In this document: positions 17,136-26,159 of the stretch, one piece after another
Layout of the letters: every line of letters starts with the position of its first letter
Numbering within the stretch: position 1 is the stretch's first letter
Assembly (NCBI RefSeq): GCF_029945705.1
Contig: NZ_JAQSDC010000054.1
Location: 19,793 to 83,792, forward strand
Source: Methylotenera sp.
GTDB taxonomy: Bacteria > Pseudomonadota > Gammaproteobacteria > Burkholderiales > Methylophilaceae
DNA: 64,000 nt
Reading direction: 5' to 3'
Notes under the pieces: model-generated
Database searches by the model: none
What the model was told of the DNA's origin: nothing
What the model saw: the letters and a program-made list of their open reading frames with translations, nothing else
Made by a program: the position numbers and the translations under genes

Positions 17136-20100
17136 ATGAACGCACCTCTACATAGCAATATTCATCATGCAGAAGCACAGCCTGCAGCGCGCTTGCGCGA
17201 GATTCCTTACAACTACACTTCATTTTCAGATCGAGAAATTGTCATTCGGTTCTTGGGCGAAGGTATATGGGAAACTCTAAACGAATTACGCGGTGAGCGT
17301 AAAACAGGCCGCTCTGCGCGCATGCTGTTTGAAGTTTTGGGTGATTTGTGGGTAGTGTCCCGCAACCCTTACTTGCAGGATGATTTGTTAGAAAATCCTA
17401 AACGTCGCAAGGCTTTAATAGATGCATTACATCATCGCATTGCTGCGATTGATGAACGTAATACTGGCAGCACAGCTAGCGATAAAGTCCAAAAAATGGT
17501 CTCTGCTGCCAAAAAAGCGGTAGATAAATTTGCTGATGATTTCCGTCAAACTTATGATTTGCGTAAAAAAGCACTGGCTAAGTTTACGAAAATCACGCGT
17601 AAAGATAACGTTCAGTTTGATGGTTTAGCCAGAGTTTCACACGTAACAGACGCTACTGACTGGCGCGTTGAGTACCCGTTTGTGGTGCTTAACCCAGACA
17701 CGGAAAAAGAAATTGCTTTCTTAGTGCGTGCTTGTATTGAGCTAGGGCTTACAGTGATTCCACGCGGTGGTGGTACAGGTTACACAGGCGGTGCGATTCC
17801 ATTAACACCTATGTCTGCCGTAATTAATACGGAAAAGCTAGACCAGCATACTGGCGTGCAAATGCGTACTTTGCCAGGTGTGGCAAGACAAGTGGCGACC
17901 ATTGAGTGTGGTGCAGGTGTGGTGACACGCCGCGCGATGGAGGCTGCGACTGATGCAGGTTTAGAGTTTGCTTGTGACCCTACCTCAGCAGATGCCTCAT
18001 GCATAGGTGGTAACGTTGCGATGAACGCGGGCGGTAAAAAAGCGGTGCTTTGGGGCACGGCTTTAGATAACCTCGCGTCATGGCGCATGGTGACGCCTGA
18101 TGCCGAATGGCTAGAGGTGGAGCGCTTAGACCATAACCTAGGCAAAATTCATGATATTGCCATCGCGCGCTTTAAAGTGAGCCGTTATGCGGAAGACATG
18201 AAAACTTTGCTGGCGAAGCCTGAAATATTAGAAATCGCAGGGCCTAGCTTCCGTAAAGTGGGTTTGGGTAAAGACGTTACTGATAAATTTTTGAGTGGAT
18301 TACCAGGCATACAAAAAGAAGGTTGCGATGGCTTAATTACTTCTGCGACATTTATTTTGCATCGTATGCCTAAGCATGTGCGCACGGTAGCCTTGGAATT
18401 TTTTGGCAATGTATCGCACGCGGTACCAGCCATTGTTGAAATTAAAGATTATTTAGACGCGACTGCAAGAAAAGACCCGCTAGTGTTAATGGCTGGTCTT
18501 GAGCACATGGATGAGCGCTATATCAAAGCCGTTGGTTATGCGACAAAAGCCGCACGCCAGCAACGTCCCAAAATGGTGTTGATTGCTGATATTGCCTCTG
18601 ACGATGAGAATGCAGTGGGTGAAGCTGCTTCACATATCGTTCGGCTGTGTAATGCACGCGACGGCGAAGGTTTTATTGCTGTCTCAGCAGAGGCACGTAA
18701 AAAATTCTGGCTTGATCGTGCCCGCACTGCTGCCATTGCTAAACATACCAATGCCTTCAAAATCAACGAAGACGTGGTGATTCCGTTGCCACGTTTGGGT
18801 GATTACTCAGATGGTATCGAACGCATTAACATTGAACTTTCTATTAAAAACAAGCTGCAGTTGTTAGATGCTTTAGAGGCATTTATGCAAGGTGATTTAC
18901 CCTTGCAAGCCGATGAAGATGGCAACGCTGATGCGCAAATGGTGCAATCAAAGCAATTGATTGCTTTACAATTGCTGCGTGATTTACGCGCTAAATGGCG
19001 CATGATTTTGAACACGCTAGATGAGCCCGTGAATGTGCTCGGTCAGCTTGGCGATACACTTGGTCAATATGAAAATGTGTTCCGCGCCGTGCAATCTTAT
19101 GATTTACGCATTTCATGGAAGCGTGAACTTAAACGCCCGATGGCAGATATTTTTGCAGGTCGAGAGTATCAAAAAATATTAAATCGATGCGATGAGATTC
19201 ACAAAACCGTACTCAAAGGTCGCGTATTCATTGCCTTGCATATGCATGCGGGTGACGGTAATGTTCACACTAACATTCCAGTGAACTCAGATGATTACGA
19301 AATGATGCGCACCGCGCATGAGGCCGTAGCGCGTGTAATGGCGCTAGCTAAGGGCTTGGATGGCGTGATTTCAGGCGAGCATGGTATAGGTATCACTAAA
19401 ATGGAGTTTTTAGAAACTTCAACCATTGAAGCCTTTACCAAATACAAAAATAAAGTGGATCCGAATGGTCACTTTAACAAAGGTAAACTCATGGCAGGTT
19501 CAGGGCTTGAGAATGCTTATACGCCTAGCTTTGGTTTGCTTGAGCAAGAATCTATCATTATGGAGCAATCTGCTATTGGCGAGATTGCAGATTCAATCAG
19601 CGACTGTTTACGCTGCGGTAAATGTAAGCCAGTGTGTACCACGCACGTGCCGCGAGCTAATTTATTGTATAGTCCACGAAACAAGATTTTAGGCACATCT
19701 TTGTTGATTGAAGCCTTCTTGTATGAAGAGCAAACGCGACGCGGTATTTCACTGAAACACTTTGACGAGTTTAACGATGTGGCAGACCATTGTACGGTTT
19801 GTCATAAATGCCTAAACCCATGCCCAGTGGATATTGATTTTGGCGATGTTTCAGTGGCGATGCGTAACTTCTTGCGTGAGCAAGGTAAAAAACAATTCAA
19901 CCCTGGTACTGCCCTAGGTATGGCATTTTTGAATGCTAAAGACCCTGCAACGATTAAGTTGATGCGTACTTTTATGGTCACCATTGGCTATCGAGCACAA
20001 AGTTTTGCGCATAATTTAGCGAAGAAATTTCACCTGTTAAAAGATAAAATCAGACCGCCAGCCACTGTGGGCAAGCCGGAAATTAAGGCGCAGGTGATTC

Positions 20101-21014
20101 ATTTTATCAATCGACCAATGCCGAAAAAGATGCCGACTAAAACGTCACGTGCGCTTTTGGGCATTGAAGATGACGCGATGATTCCAGTCATTCGCAACCC
20201 TAAACTTGTGACTGAAGATTCAGATGCGGTGTTTTACTTTCCAGGTTGTGGCTCAGAGCGTTTGTTCTCAAACGTAGGTTTGGCAACGCAAGCCATGTTA
20301 TATGAAGTGGGCGCAATCACCGTATTGCCACCAGGTTACTTGTGTTGCGGCTACCCGCAAACGTCAAGCGGTAATCACGATAAAGGTCAGCAAATCACCA
20401 CGGATAACCGTGTGCTGTTCCATCGTGTGGCCAATACGCTGAATTATTTAGATATTAAGACGGTGATCGTATCTTGCGGTACATGTATGGACCAACTGCA
20501 GAAATACGAGTTTGAGAAAATATTCCCAGGTTGTAGGCTGTTAGATATCCACGAATATTTAATGGAAAAAGACATGAAGCTGGCAGGTATTACTGGTACA
20601 AAATATATGTACCATGATCCATGCCATACGCCGATGAAAACATATAAGCCGCTCGAAGTGACGAATAAACTCATGGGTACAGATGTTCAGTTGAATGACC
20701 GTTGTTGTGGTGAAAGCGGTACCTTTGCTGTTGCACGCCCAGACATTGCCACGCAGGTGAAAATGCGTAAGCAGGAAGAGCTGGAAAAAGGCATGGGTAA
20801 AATGGGCTTAACAGTTGGTAATCCAGAAGAGAAAGTGAAAATTCTGACTTCATGTCCAAGCTGTTTGCAAGGTTTGTCTCGTTATGGCGAAGATACTGGT
20901 ATCGAGGCAGATTACATTGTGGTTGAGATGGCGAAGCATATTCTAGGTGAGAATTGGATGCAGGAATATGTGGCGCGAGTAAACAATGGTGGGATTGAGA
21001 AGGTGCTGTTGTAG
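17136..21014 (+). CDS. Large FAD/FMN-binding oxidoreductase with 4Fe-4S and CCG domains (DUF3683 family)
   Basis: About 1292 residues fuse several redox modules. In order these are a DUF3683-type N-terminus (about 1-160), an FAD-binding PCMH domain ([15 protein letters not shown] near 215), and a D-lactate dehydrogenase/GlcD-like C-domain ([21 protein letters not shown]). Two 4Fe-4S motifs follow ([25 protein letters not shown]), then two CCG cysteine-rich domains ([35 protein letters not shown]). This suggests oxidation of a 2-hydroxy acid with electrons passed via Fe-S and CCG domains to the quinone pool; the substrate is unknown. TTG 17121 is an alternative start, and no clear Shine-Dalgarno decides between them. 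Confidence 0.9.
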   Translation: MNAPLHSNIHHAEAQPAARLREIPYNYTSFSDREIVIRFLGEGIWETLNELRGERKTGRSARMLFEVLGDLWVVSRNPYLQDDLLENPKRRKALIDALHHRIAAIDERNTGSTASDKVQKMVSAAKKAVDKFADDFRQTYDLRKKALAKFTKITRKDNVQFDGLARVSHVTDATDWRVEYPFVVLNPDTEKEIAFLVRACIELGLTVIPRGGGTGYTGGAIPLTPMSAVINTEKLDQHTGVQMRTLPGVARQVATIECGAGVVTRRAMEAATDAGLEFACDPTSADASCIGGNVAMNAGGKKAVLWGTALDNLASWRMVTPDAEWLEVERLDHNLGKIHDIAIARFKVSRYAEDMKTLLAKPEILEIAGPSFRKVGLGKDVTDKFLSGLPGIQKEGCDGLITSATFILHRMPKHVRTVALEFFGNVSHAVPAIVEIKDYLDATARKDPLVLMAGLEHMDERYIKAVGYATKAARQQRPKMVLIADIASDDENAVGEAASHIVRLCNARDGEGFIAVSAEARKKFWLDRARTAAIAKHTNAFKINEDVVIPLPRLGDYSDGIERINIELSIKNKLQLLDALEAFMQGDLPLQADEDGNADAQMVQSKQLIALQLLRDLRAKWRMILNTLDEPVNVLGQLGDTLGQYENVFRAVQSYDLRISWKRELKRPMADIFAGREYQKILNRCDEIHKTVLKGRVFIALHMHAGDGNVHTNIPVNSDDYEMMRTAHEAVARVMALAKGLDGVISGEHGIGITKMEFLETSTIEAFTKYKNKVDPNGHFNKGKLMAGSGLENAYTPSFGLLEQESIIMEQSAIGEIADSISDCLRCGKCKPVCTTHVPRANLLYSPRNKILGTSLLIEAFLYEEQTRRGISLKHFDEFNDVADHCTVCHKCLNPCPVDIDFGDVSVAMRNFLREQGKKQFNPGTALGMAFLNAKDPATIKLMRTFMVTIGYRAQSFAHNLAKKFHLLKDKIRPPATVGKPEIKAQVIHFINRPMPKKMPTKTSRALLGIEDDAMIPVIRNPKLVTEDSDAVFYFPGCGSERLFSNVGLATQAMLYEVGAITVLPPGYLCCGYPQTSSGNHDKGQQITTDNRVLFHRVANTLNYLDIKTVIVSCGTCMDQLQKYEFEKIFPGCRLLDIHEYLMEKDMKLAGITGTKYMYHDPCHTPMKTYKPLEVTNKLMGTDVQLNDRCCGESGTFAVARPDIATQVKMRKQEELEKGMGKMGLTVGNPEEKVKILTSCPSCLQGLSRYGEDTGIEADYIVVEMAKHILGENWMQEYVARVNNGGIEKVLL

Positions 21015-21064
21015 GTGATCTCTTTTTCATGTTGATTAATGTGAAATTGATGAAAGACGTGGAT

Positions 21065-21120
21065 AAAACCACCAAATACATTCTCTAAGGTAATGAGTAC
21101 TTGTGTTTTGGTGGTTTTTT
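21065..21120 (+). terminator. Rho-independent terminator after the DUF3683 gene
   Basis: Twelve-base arms AAAACCACCAAA (21065-21076) and TTTGGTGGTTTT (21107-21118) with a loop of about 30 bases, ending in a T-run to 21120. It lies 50 bases after the stop. Confidence 0.8.
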
Positions 21121-21177
21121 ATCGAATACATTAACAATGTAATTACTTAACGGTTCCTCAATTAATCACATTAATTC

Positions 21178-21663
21178 ATGATTCAAAAGATTCGATTATG
21201 TCTGTTTAACTTGGCATTTAGATGCGCTCATAGCTCGTTGCATTTACCTCCTAAAGTCTTTCCTACAAGAGATTTGCCAGTATGCTACTCAAAAGAATCG
21301 TACGCGCCTGAGCAAGTCCGAGCATTAAATCGTTACCACATTGTTGTTGGAAAAAGTGAGTATGTATTTTGGTTTAAAGAGGGTGACCAGAATACTTGTT
21401 GGGTATCAACTGTTTCAAATAGTATTGATGAGTTTATTCGGCAATTCTATAGAGAAAAAATATTTGGTCAGTTTGCCCCATATTCTCTTATAGTCACTCA
21501 AATGCTATATGGGCAATATATTGAGTTTGAAAAAAATGGTAAAGTAGGTGATTTTGAAAGAAAAAAATTAGAAGTTCAAAACAAACTTAGTTCTTTTCTT
21601 AATAGTTATTTTAATACTAGCAAGTATAGGTTTTTGAAGTTTGTAATTAAGCTAATCGATTGA
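21178..21663 (+). CDS. Hypothetical protein, unrecognised
   Basis: The frame encodes 161 residues that I cannot assign to a family. The N-terminus is basic and hydrophobic (MIQKIRLCLFNLAFRCAH), and the middle is rich in aromatic residues (YHIVVGKSEYVFWFKEGD). The C-terminal half is Lys/Phe/Asn-rich with predicted helices. Composition is more AT-rich than the neighbours, no Shine-Dalgarno is visible before ATG 21178, and the gene is isolated between a terminator and a long AT-rich gap. It could be a horizontally acquired orphan or a non-coding open frame. Codons look protein-like, but confidence is limited. Confidence 0.5.
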   Translation: MIQKIRLCLFNLAFRCAHSSLHLPPKVFPTRDLPVCYSKESYAPEQVRALNRYHIVVGKSEYVFWFKEGDQNTCWVSTVSNSIDEFIRQFYREKIFGQFAPYSLIVTQMLYGQYIEFEKNGKVGDFERKKLEVQNKLSSFLNSYFNTSKYRFLKFVIKLID

Positions 21664-21995
21664 AGTTGTAATTCGCAAACTAAATGCGAAGTTATTTTTT
21701 ATACACCACCTCGATAAGTGTTGAAATAGCTAGCTTTTGGTTTTTCTCTCAGTAACATGTTTATGTACCACAAAATTAATTACGATTCTTTACGTTTAGT
21801 TAACATGTTTGCTGAATTAATGTTGTTAAACTAATCTTCTAGTGTGCGTTAACCAACATAAATATTTTTTTATCTAGTTCATAATTAAAGTTATTCTTGA
21901 GTTTCTATTTCATTTCTCGACGGGTTTATCTGCGTGAATGGATGGTTAATTTGGTTGGTTAATCAATCGTCGTTTTATTAGTTAAGGAAGTTGAT
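21664..21995. other. 332-bp AT-rich intergenic region
   Basis: No coding frame or RNA gene can be supported here. It is AT-rich with short repeated motifs such as TTAACATG, GTTAACCAAC and GGTTGGTTAAT. It ends in AAGGAAG, the Shine-Dalgarno of the OmpA-like gene. It probably holds the promoter of that gene, but no convincing -35/-10 pair stands out. A small RNA cannot be ruled out. Confidence 0.5.
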
Positions 21996-22664
21996 ATGCG
22001 TAATAAAATTATTGTAAGTTCTATCCTGGTTGCGTTTACATTGGGTGGTTGTGCCAACATGACGGAAACCCAAAAAGGCACCGCTAAAGGCGCGGGAATT
22101 GGCGCTGGTGTAGGTGCTGTTGTCGGTGCAATTGCAGGTAATACAAGAGGTGCTGTAATTGGTGCTGCCGTTGGTGCTGCTGCTGGTGGTGTAGCTGGTA
22201 ACGTTTGGACTAAGCGTCAAGAAGAGCAGAAAAGACAAATGGAAGAGGCTACCGCTGGTACAGGCGTTGCCGTTACGCAGACCGCTGATAATCGTTTGAA
22301 GTTAGATATTCCAAGTGATATTTCGTTTGCTGTCGGTCGTGCGGATGTGCAACCTAACTTCAGAGCGATATTAGATACGTTTGCGAGTGGTTTGGTGACT
22401 AATCCAAATAGTAATGTGACTATTATTGGTCACACTGACAGTACAGGTAGCGATGCTGTGAATAATCCATTGTCATTGAATCGTGCTGCCAGCGTGCGTG
22501 ATTACCTAACGAGCCGAAAAATTGCCAGCAGCCGTATTGCGATTGACGGTCGCGGTTCACGTGAGCCTCTAGTGGCGAATGATACTGCAGCAAATAAAGC
22601 TAAAAATCGTCGTGTAGAAATTTTTGTAGCTGAGCCTGCGGTTGCGCCAGCAACTAATAAGTAA
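21996..22664 (+). CDS. OmpA-family lipoprotein with glycine zipper (YiaD-like)
   Basis: Outer-membrane lipoprotein that anchors to peptidoglycan. The 222 residues contain a lipobox LGGC (Cys19) and a glycine-zipper segment at about 30-68 (alternating GAGIGAGVGAVVGAIAGN-type repeats). A short charged linker is followed by an OmpA-like peptidoglycan-binding domain (about 105-215) with the motif IGHTDSTGSD and NRAASVRDYL, then RRVEIFV. The strong Shine-Dalgarno AAGGAAG lies 5 bases before the ATG. A small lipoprotein gene follows 45 bases downstream, probably in the same transcript. Confidence 0.93.
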   Translation: MRNKIIVSSILVAFTLGGCANMTETQKGTAKGAGIGAGVGAVVGAIAGNTRGAVIGAAVGAAAGGVAGNVWTKRQEEQKRQMEEATAGTGVAVTQTADNRLKLDIPSDISFAVGRADVQPNFRAILDTFASGLVTNPNSNVTIIGHTDSTGSDAVNNPLSLNRAASVRDYLTSRKIASSRIAIDGRGSREPLVANDTAANKAKNRRVEIFVAEPAVAPATNK

Positions 22665-22709
22665 TAAACTTTTCTACCCGTAGACCTACTATTTATAAAG
22701 GATTTAGAG

Positions 22710-23006
22710 ATGAATAAATTACTAAAAGTGTTGTTATTAAGTTTGGTTGTGACTGTAGGTTTTGCCGCATGTAGCAAAAAGGCAGAAGATGCAGCAGCAG
22801 AATCTGCTGAAAAAGCAAAAGAAGCTGTCACGGAAATGAAAGCAACGACTATTGATGCTGCCAAAGATGCAGCAGCTAAAACTGAGGATGCGGCTAAAGA
22901 AGCTGCTGCAGCTACACAAGCCGCAGCTGGTGAAGCTAAAGACGTTGCAGTAGATGCCGTGCAAGCGGCCAAAGATGCTGCTGCAAAAGACTCAGCAGCT
23001 AAGTAA
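22710..23006 (+). CDS. Small Ala/Lys-rich helical lipoprotein
   Basis: The 98-residue protein has a signal peptide with lipobox FAAC (Cys21). The remainder is a long amphipathic helix built from degenerate repeats (AAKDAAAKTEDAAKEAAAA-like units with an 11-residue feel), almost without hydrophobic large residues. Similar small coiled lipoproteins exist in many betaproteobacteria without a defined function; an envelope spacer or Lpp-like role is speculation. AAAGGA precedes the ATG. It follows the OmpA-like lipoprotein gene and ends at a very strong terminator. Confidence 0.85.
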   Translation: MNKLLKVLLLSLVVTVGFAACSKKAEDAAAESAEKAKEAVTEMKATTIDAAKDAAAKTEDAAKEAAAATQAAAGEAKDVAVDAVQAAKDAAAKDSAAK

Positions 23007-23033
23007 TTTTTACGTATCTGTTCTCGGGATACG

Positions 23034-23067
23034 CAATAAAAAAGGAGCCTAGGCTCCTTTTTTATTG
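23034..23067. terminator. Strong bidirectional rho-independent terminator
   Basis: A perfect 34-bp palindrome centred between 23050 and 23051: GGAGCC/GGCTCC core with A-run and T-run flanks on both sides. It serves the plus-strand small lipoprotein gene and the convergent minus-strand phoB-phoR-lipoprotein unit. Confidence 0.96.
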
Positions 23068-23082
23068 CCTGCTTTACGTTTG

Positions 23083-23811
23083 CTAAAAAGGCAAAAATAC
23101 TGCGGTTGCAAGGCTTTGCACCACGCGTGAAATAAGTCGCTGTGACTTTTCCGCTAGAGTAATGGCAAATAAATCTGTACGACCTATCATTTTTCCAAAC
23201 TCACGTTCAAATGATAAATTTTTGTCTTTATCATTAATTTCATTGCTCAATAAATATAGCGCGCCAGTTTCATCTCTAGCATTTGAGAGCTTCCAAGCGG
23301 CAATCTCAATATTTCTCGACACGTTATACATGTGTTGCGGATCTATGCTGTCATTTAAGTAGAAGTCGGTTTTGTTACCGTGCGCTTTAAGGAGCATCGT
23401 GTGCAAGCCAACAATAAAGGCTAATACTCGGTCACCACTGAACTCCGGTTTAAACGCCAAGAATATAGCCTCGGTGCCTTGTTGATTGTTGATAGATTCA
23501 AATTGGTAATGATGTTGCGCCACACCATTGAAGACCCAATTCACCATTTTTTCTGCGACATCTGGAGTGCTTTTTTGCAATTCGTGCGGGTTGCGCTTAT
23601 ATAGCTTTAGCATCAGTAAGCGCAAGCTTTCAGTATTTTCACGTATTTCAACATCTGCCATACGATCAGAGTCGCCCTTGCCAAGCTGGTTAATAGTGCT
23701 GCGGTCATCTTGTTCAGGAATCGGCTTGGCGGCTTGAGTGGCTGTGTTGTTTGAAATGTTTGCGCAGGCTGGCAGCATTACAATTAGCAAAGCAACAATT
23801 GCGGGGCGCAT
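23083..23811 (-). CDS. Lipoprotein of unknown function downstream of phoR
   Basis: A lipobox MLPAC (Cys16) directly follows a short hydrophobic leader, starting at ATG 23811. A longer frame from 23880 would overlap phoR and hide the lipobox. The mature part of about 226 residues is mixed alpha/beta, with LRLLMLKLYKRNPHEL, YQFESINNQQGTEAIFLAFKP, and a C-terminal part ending AEKSQRLISRVVQSLA. I recall similar uncharacterised lipoproteins in betaproteobacteria but cannot name a family. It begins 10 bases after the phoR stop, so co-transcription with phoBR is likely. A role in phosphate response is inference. Confidence 0.82.
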   Translation of the reverse strand: MRPAIVALLIVMLPACANISNNTATQAAKPIPEQDDRSTINQLGKGDSDRMADVEIRENTESLRLLMLKLYKRNPHELQKSTPDVAEKMVNWVFNGVAQHHYQFESINNQQGTEAIFLAFKPEFSGDRVLAFIVGLHTMLLKAHGNKTDFYLNDSIDPQHMYNVSRNIEIAAWKLSNARDETGALYLLSNEINDKDKNLSFEREFGKMIGRTDLFAITLAEKSQRLISRVVQSLATAVFLPF

Positions 23812-23821
23812 TTTTAAGCTA

Positions 23822-25156
23822 TTATTTTTTAAGCGCAATACGTGCTTTAGGGAATACTGCGCTGAATGTGCTGCCTGCACCTAACTCACTAGAAATTTCC
23901 AGCTTAGCTTGATGGCGAATTAATATATGTTTAACAATTGATAAGCCAAGCCCTGTGCCGCCAGTTTCTCGGCTGCGACTGCGGTCTACTCGGTAAAATC
24001 GCTCGGTTAGTCTGTCAATATGTTGTTGTTCAATGCCAATCCCTGTGTCGCGCACTGAAAATACAGGTTCGCCATTCTGCAATGCCCAGCGGATAAAGAT
24101 TTCACCCGTTTTGCCTGATTTCTTATCACCAGCTGGCGTATAACGTATGGCATTGCTGACTAAATTGCTAAAAACGCTACGGAGTTCATCTGCGGCGCCA
24201 TGCAGGTTGAGTGTAGGATCAGCTTCAAGATGAATGATATGTTTAGCTTTATTCAAGCCCTGACTTAACCCAACACCATCATTTTGTACAGATTCTAATA
24301 AGTTCGACATATCGATTTCACTGTCGTCAGGCTCTTCGGTATTGCTTTCTATGGTGGATAGTGTGAGTAGGTCCTCAATAATCCGACGCATGCGTATGGT
24401 TTGGTCTTCCATCATCGTGAAATAATTTTTTAAGTTATCTGGTACCGCACCTTCCATGTCGGTCAACGTTTCTAAAAAGCCGCCGACTACGGTGAGAGGT
24501 GTGCGCAACTCATGCGAAACATTTGCAATAAAATCTCTACGCATAATGTCTACTTTTTCGTACTGCGTCATGTTGCGACTAATTAATAACTTTTGATTAT
24601 TGGCGAATGGTATTAGTTGCATTTCGAGAGTGAGCTCAGCGTTGCGCCAAGATTTGAGCTTAAATGGCTCGTCATATTTTTCATTATATAAGTAAGCAAT
24701 AAAGTGACTATTGCGAATTAAATTAACCACTGGGAGCATTCTGTCAGTGACTAAATTTAATCCAAGCTGATGTTCAGCATTGGGCGTACACCATTCAATT
24801 TCATTACTGGCGCTTAGTATCACCAATCCGTCTGGCATTGCGCTGGTAGCAAGGTTAAAGCGCTCAAGTGCAGCGTTTAGTTGATTCTGATTTTGGTTGT
24901 TATTGCGCTCATATTTGAGTAGAGCAATGAAAATATCTTCCCACACACCTGAACCTTCGGGAATCTCTTTGAGACCCGGAGATTTAAACCAGTTTTGTAG
25001 TGCATGTAGCCAATAGATATGGCTTGCTATATAGAACAATAGGCCAGCAATGAATACGATAAGTGCGGTATTGATGCTAGTTATTAGCCAGAAAAATAGG
25101 CTGATGACACTTAGCGCACAAACGAATAGACCAGCTTTCCAACGAATATCTAGCAC
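23822..25156 (-). CDS. phoR: Phosphate regulon sensor histidine kinase PhoR
   Basis: Membrane histidine kinase that phosphorylates PhoB when phosphate is scarce. The 444 residues comprise two N-terminal membrane helices (about 8-45), a linker and a PAS domain (about 85-190, FNLATSAMPDGLVIL). A HisKA motif follows with His215 in NVSHELRTPLTVVGGFLETL split over the helix, then a HATPase domain with DTGIGI and GGTGLGLSIVKHI. Start is GTG 25156; an in-frame stop lies just upstream, so a longer protein is excluded. It is downstream of phoB by 101 bases. Confidence 0.95.
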   Translation of the reverse strand: MLDIRWKAGLFVCALSVISLFFWLITSINTALIVFIAGLLFYIASHIYWLHALQNWFKSPGLKEIPEGSGVWEDIFIALLKYERNNNQNQNQLNAALERFNLATSAMPDGLVILSASNEIEWCTPNAEHQLGLNLVTDRMLPVVNLIRNSHFIAYLYNEKYDEPFKLKSWRNAELTLEMQLIPFANNQKLLISRNMTQYEKVDIMRRDFIANVSHELRTPLTVVGGFLETLTDMEGAVPDNLKNYFTMMEDQTIRMRRIIEDLLTLSTIESNTEEPDDSEIDMSNLLESVQNDGVGLSQGLNKAKHIIHLEADPTLNLHGAADELRSVFSNLVSNAIRYTPAGDKKSGKTGEIFIRWALQNGEPVFSVRDTGIGIEQQHIDRLTERFYRVDRSRSRETGGTGLGLSIVKHILIRHQAKLEISSELGAGSTFSAVFPKARIALKK

Positions 25157-25257
25157 AGATTAACTTTTTCAATAAATTGACGTCTACAATTATAGCGAGC
25201 TTTTTAGCAGAAAATTGAGCTATAACGTATATATTTAGTGACTGTTTAATCCTATGT

Positions 25258-25950
25258 TTAATCGTTTTTTTCTGACAATCTATAGCCTGCACCACGTACG
25301 GTTTGAATTAAATCTTCATGACCTGAAAGTGAAAGCGCATTACGCAAGCGGCGAATATGTACATCGACTGTGCGATCTTCAACAAAAACGCGGTCGCCCC
25401 AAACTTTATCTAAAAGCTGGCTGCGTGTGTGTACTCGTTCTGCATTCGTCATAAAGAAGTGTAATAGTCTAAATTCGGTTGGACCTAAGTCTATTGTTTT
25501 ACTGTTACCAGTGACGCGATGAGTGGTAGGGTCTAAGCGTAGGCCAGCCATTTCAATAGGGTCATCTGTCATTTGTGGTGCGCGGCGACGTAACACCGCT
25601 TTAATACGCGCATTTAATTCACGCGGGCTAAATGGTTTAGTCACGTAATCATCTGCGCCAACTTCTAAACCACGTACTTTGTCGTATTCATCGCCACGAG
25701 CCGTCAGCATGATAATCGGGATAGTCTTTGTTAGGCTGTCTGATTTCAATAGGCGAGCAAACTCTAAGCCGTTCATGCCTGGTAGCATCCAATCCAACAG
25801 AATCAAATCTGGAATAGTTTCGCGCATTAGGTTTTGTGCAATCTCTACACTTAATGCACGCATAGCATTGTGTCCCGCTTGAGTAATGTTTAGCGCGAGC
25901 AGTTCTTGAATCGCTGGTTCATCTTCCACAACTAATATATTGGCAGGCAT
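25258..25950 (-). CDS. phoB: Phosphate regulon response regulator PhoB
   Basis: OmpR-class transcription factor that binds Pho boxes when phosphorylated. The 230 residues have a receiver domain with phospho-acceptor Asp53 (LLDWMLPG) and switch Lys in VTKPFSPREL near 105. The winged-helix effector ends with VHIRRLRNALSLSG and TVRGAGYRLS. GAGGAAG (minus strand) precedes ATG 25950. A Pho-box-like array lies 47-75 bases upstream, consistent with autoregulation known from other proteobacteria. It is followed by phoR and a lipoprotein gene; no pst or phoU gene is in the window. Confidence 0.97.
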   Translation of the reverse strand: MPANILVVEDEPAIQELLALNITQAGHNAMRALSVEIAQNLMRETIPDLILLDWMLPGMNGLEFARLLKSDSLTKTIPIIMLTARGDEYDKVRGLEVGADDYVTKPFSPRELNARIKAVLRRRAPQMTDDPIEMAGLRLDPTTHRVTGNSKTIDLGPTEFRLLHFFMTNAERVHTRSQLLDKVWGDRVFVEDRTVDVHIRRLRNALSLSGHEDLIQTVRGAGYRLSEKND

Positions 25951-25996
25951 AGCTTCCTCTTGAATGTACTTTTTATTACTTTATTTTTGCCAGTTT

Positions 25997-26025
25997 ATGA
26001 TTTAAATGTGACATATTCATGACAA
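25997..26025 (-). promoter_or_regulatory. Pho box upstream of phoB
   Basis: On the minus strand TTGTCATGAATATGTCAC (26008-26025) matches the 18-bp Pho-box consensus at about 15 positions. A third half-site AAATCAT (25997-26003) continues in the same 11-bp phase. It lies upstream of phoB and also within the phoB/OFA-transporter divergent region. Confidence 0.75.
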
Positions 26026-26062
26026 ATAATAAGTTTTAAAATCCGACAACAGTGCTTTTATC

Positions 26063-26092
26063 AAATTGCCACTTTTTAAATTGCCATTTTTT
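26063..26092. repeat. Tandem 15-bp direct repeat in phoB/OFA intergenic region
   Basis: AAATTGCCACTTTTT (26063-26077) is followed directly by AAATTGCCATTTTTT (26078-26092), with one mismatch in 15. It could be a regulator site or simply a slipped duplication. Confidence 0.6.
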
Positions 26093-26098
26093 TTAATT

Positions 26099-26115
26099 TG
26101 TTACACTATGTAACA
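26099..26115. promoter_or_regulatory. Putative operator palindrome upstream of the OFA transporter
   Basis: Inverted repeat TGTTAC-N5-GTAACA, 45 bases before the transporter ATG and probably over its promoter. It looks like a dimeric regulator site, but no regulator gene is adjacent. Confidence 0.45.
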
Positions 26116-26159
26116 TAATGTAATTACGCAATCATAATACTTAAATATAAGAGGGTGGC

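Noticed and set aside
22502..22972. 156-codon minus-strand frame, Ala/Ser-rich
   Set aside because: Antisense to the OmpA-like gene end and the Ala-rich lipoprotein. Its composition is a by-product of the Ala codons on the other strand.
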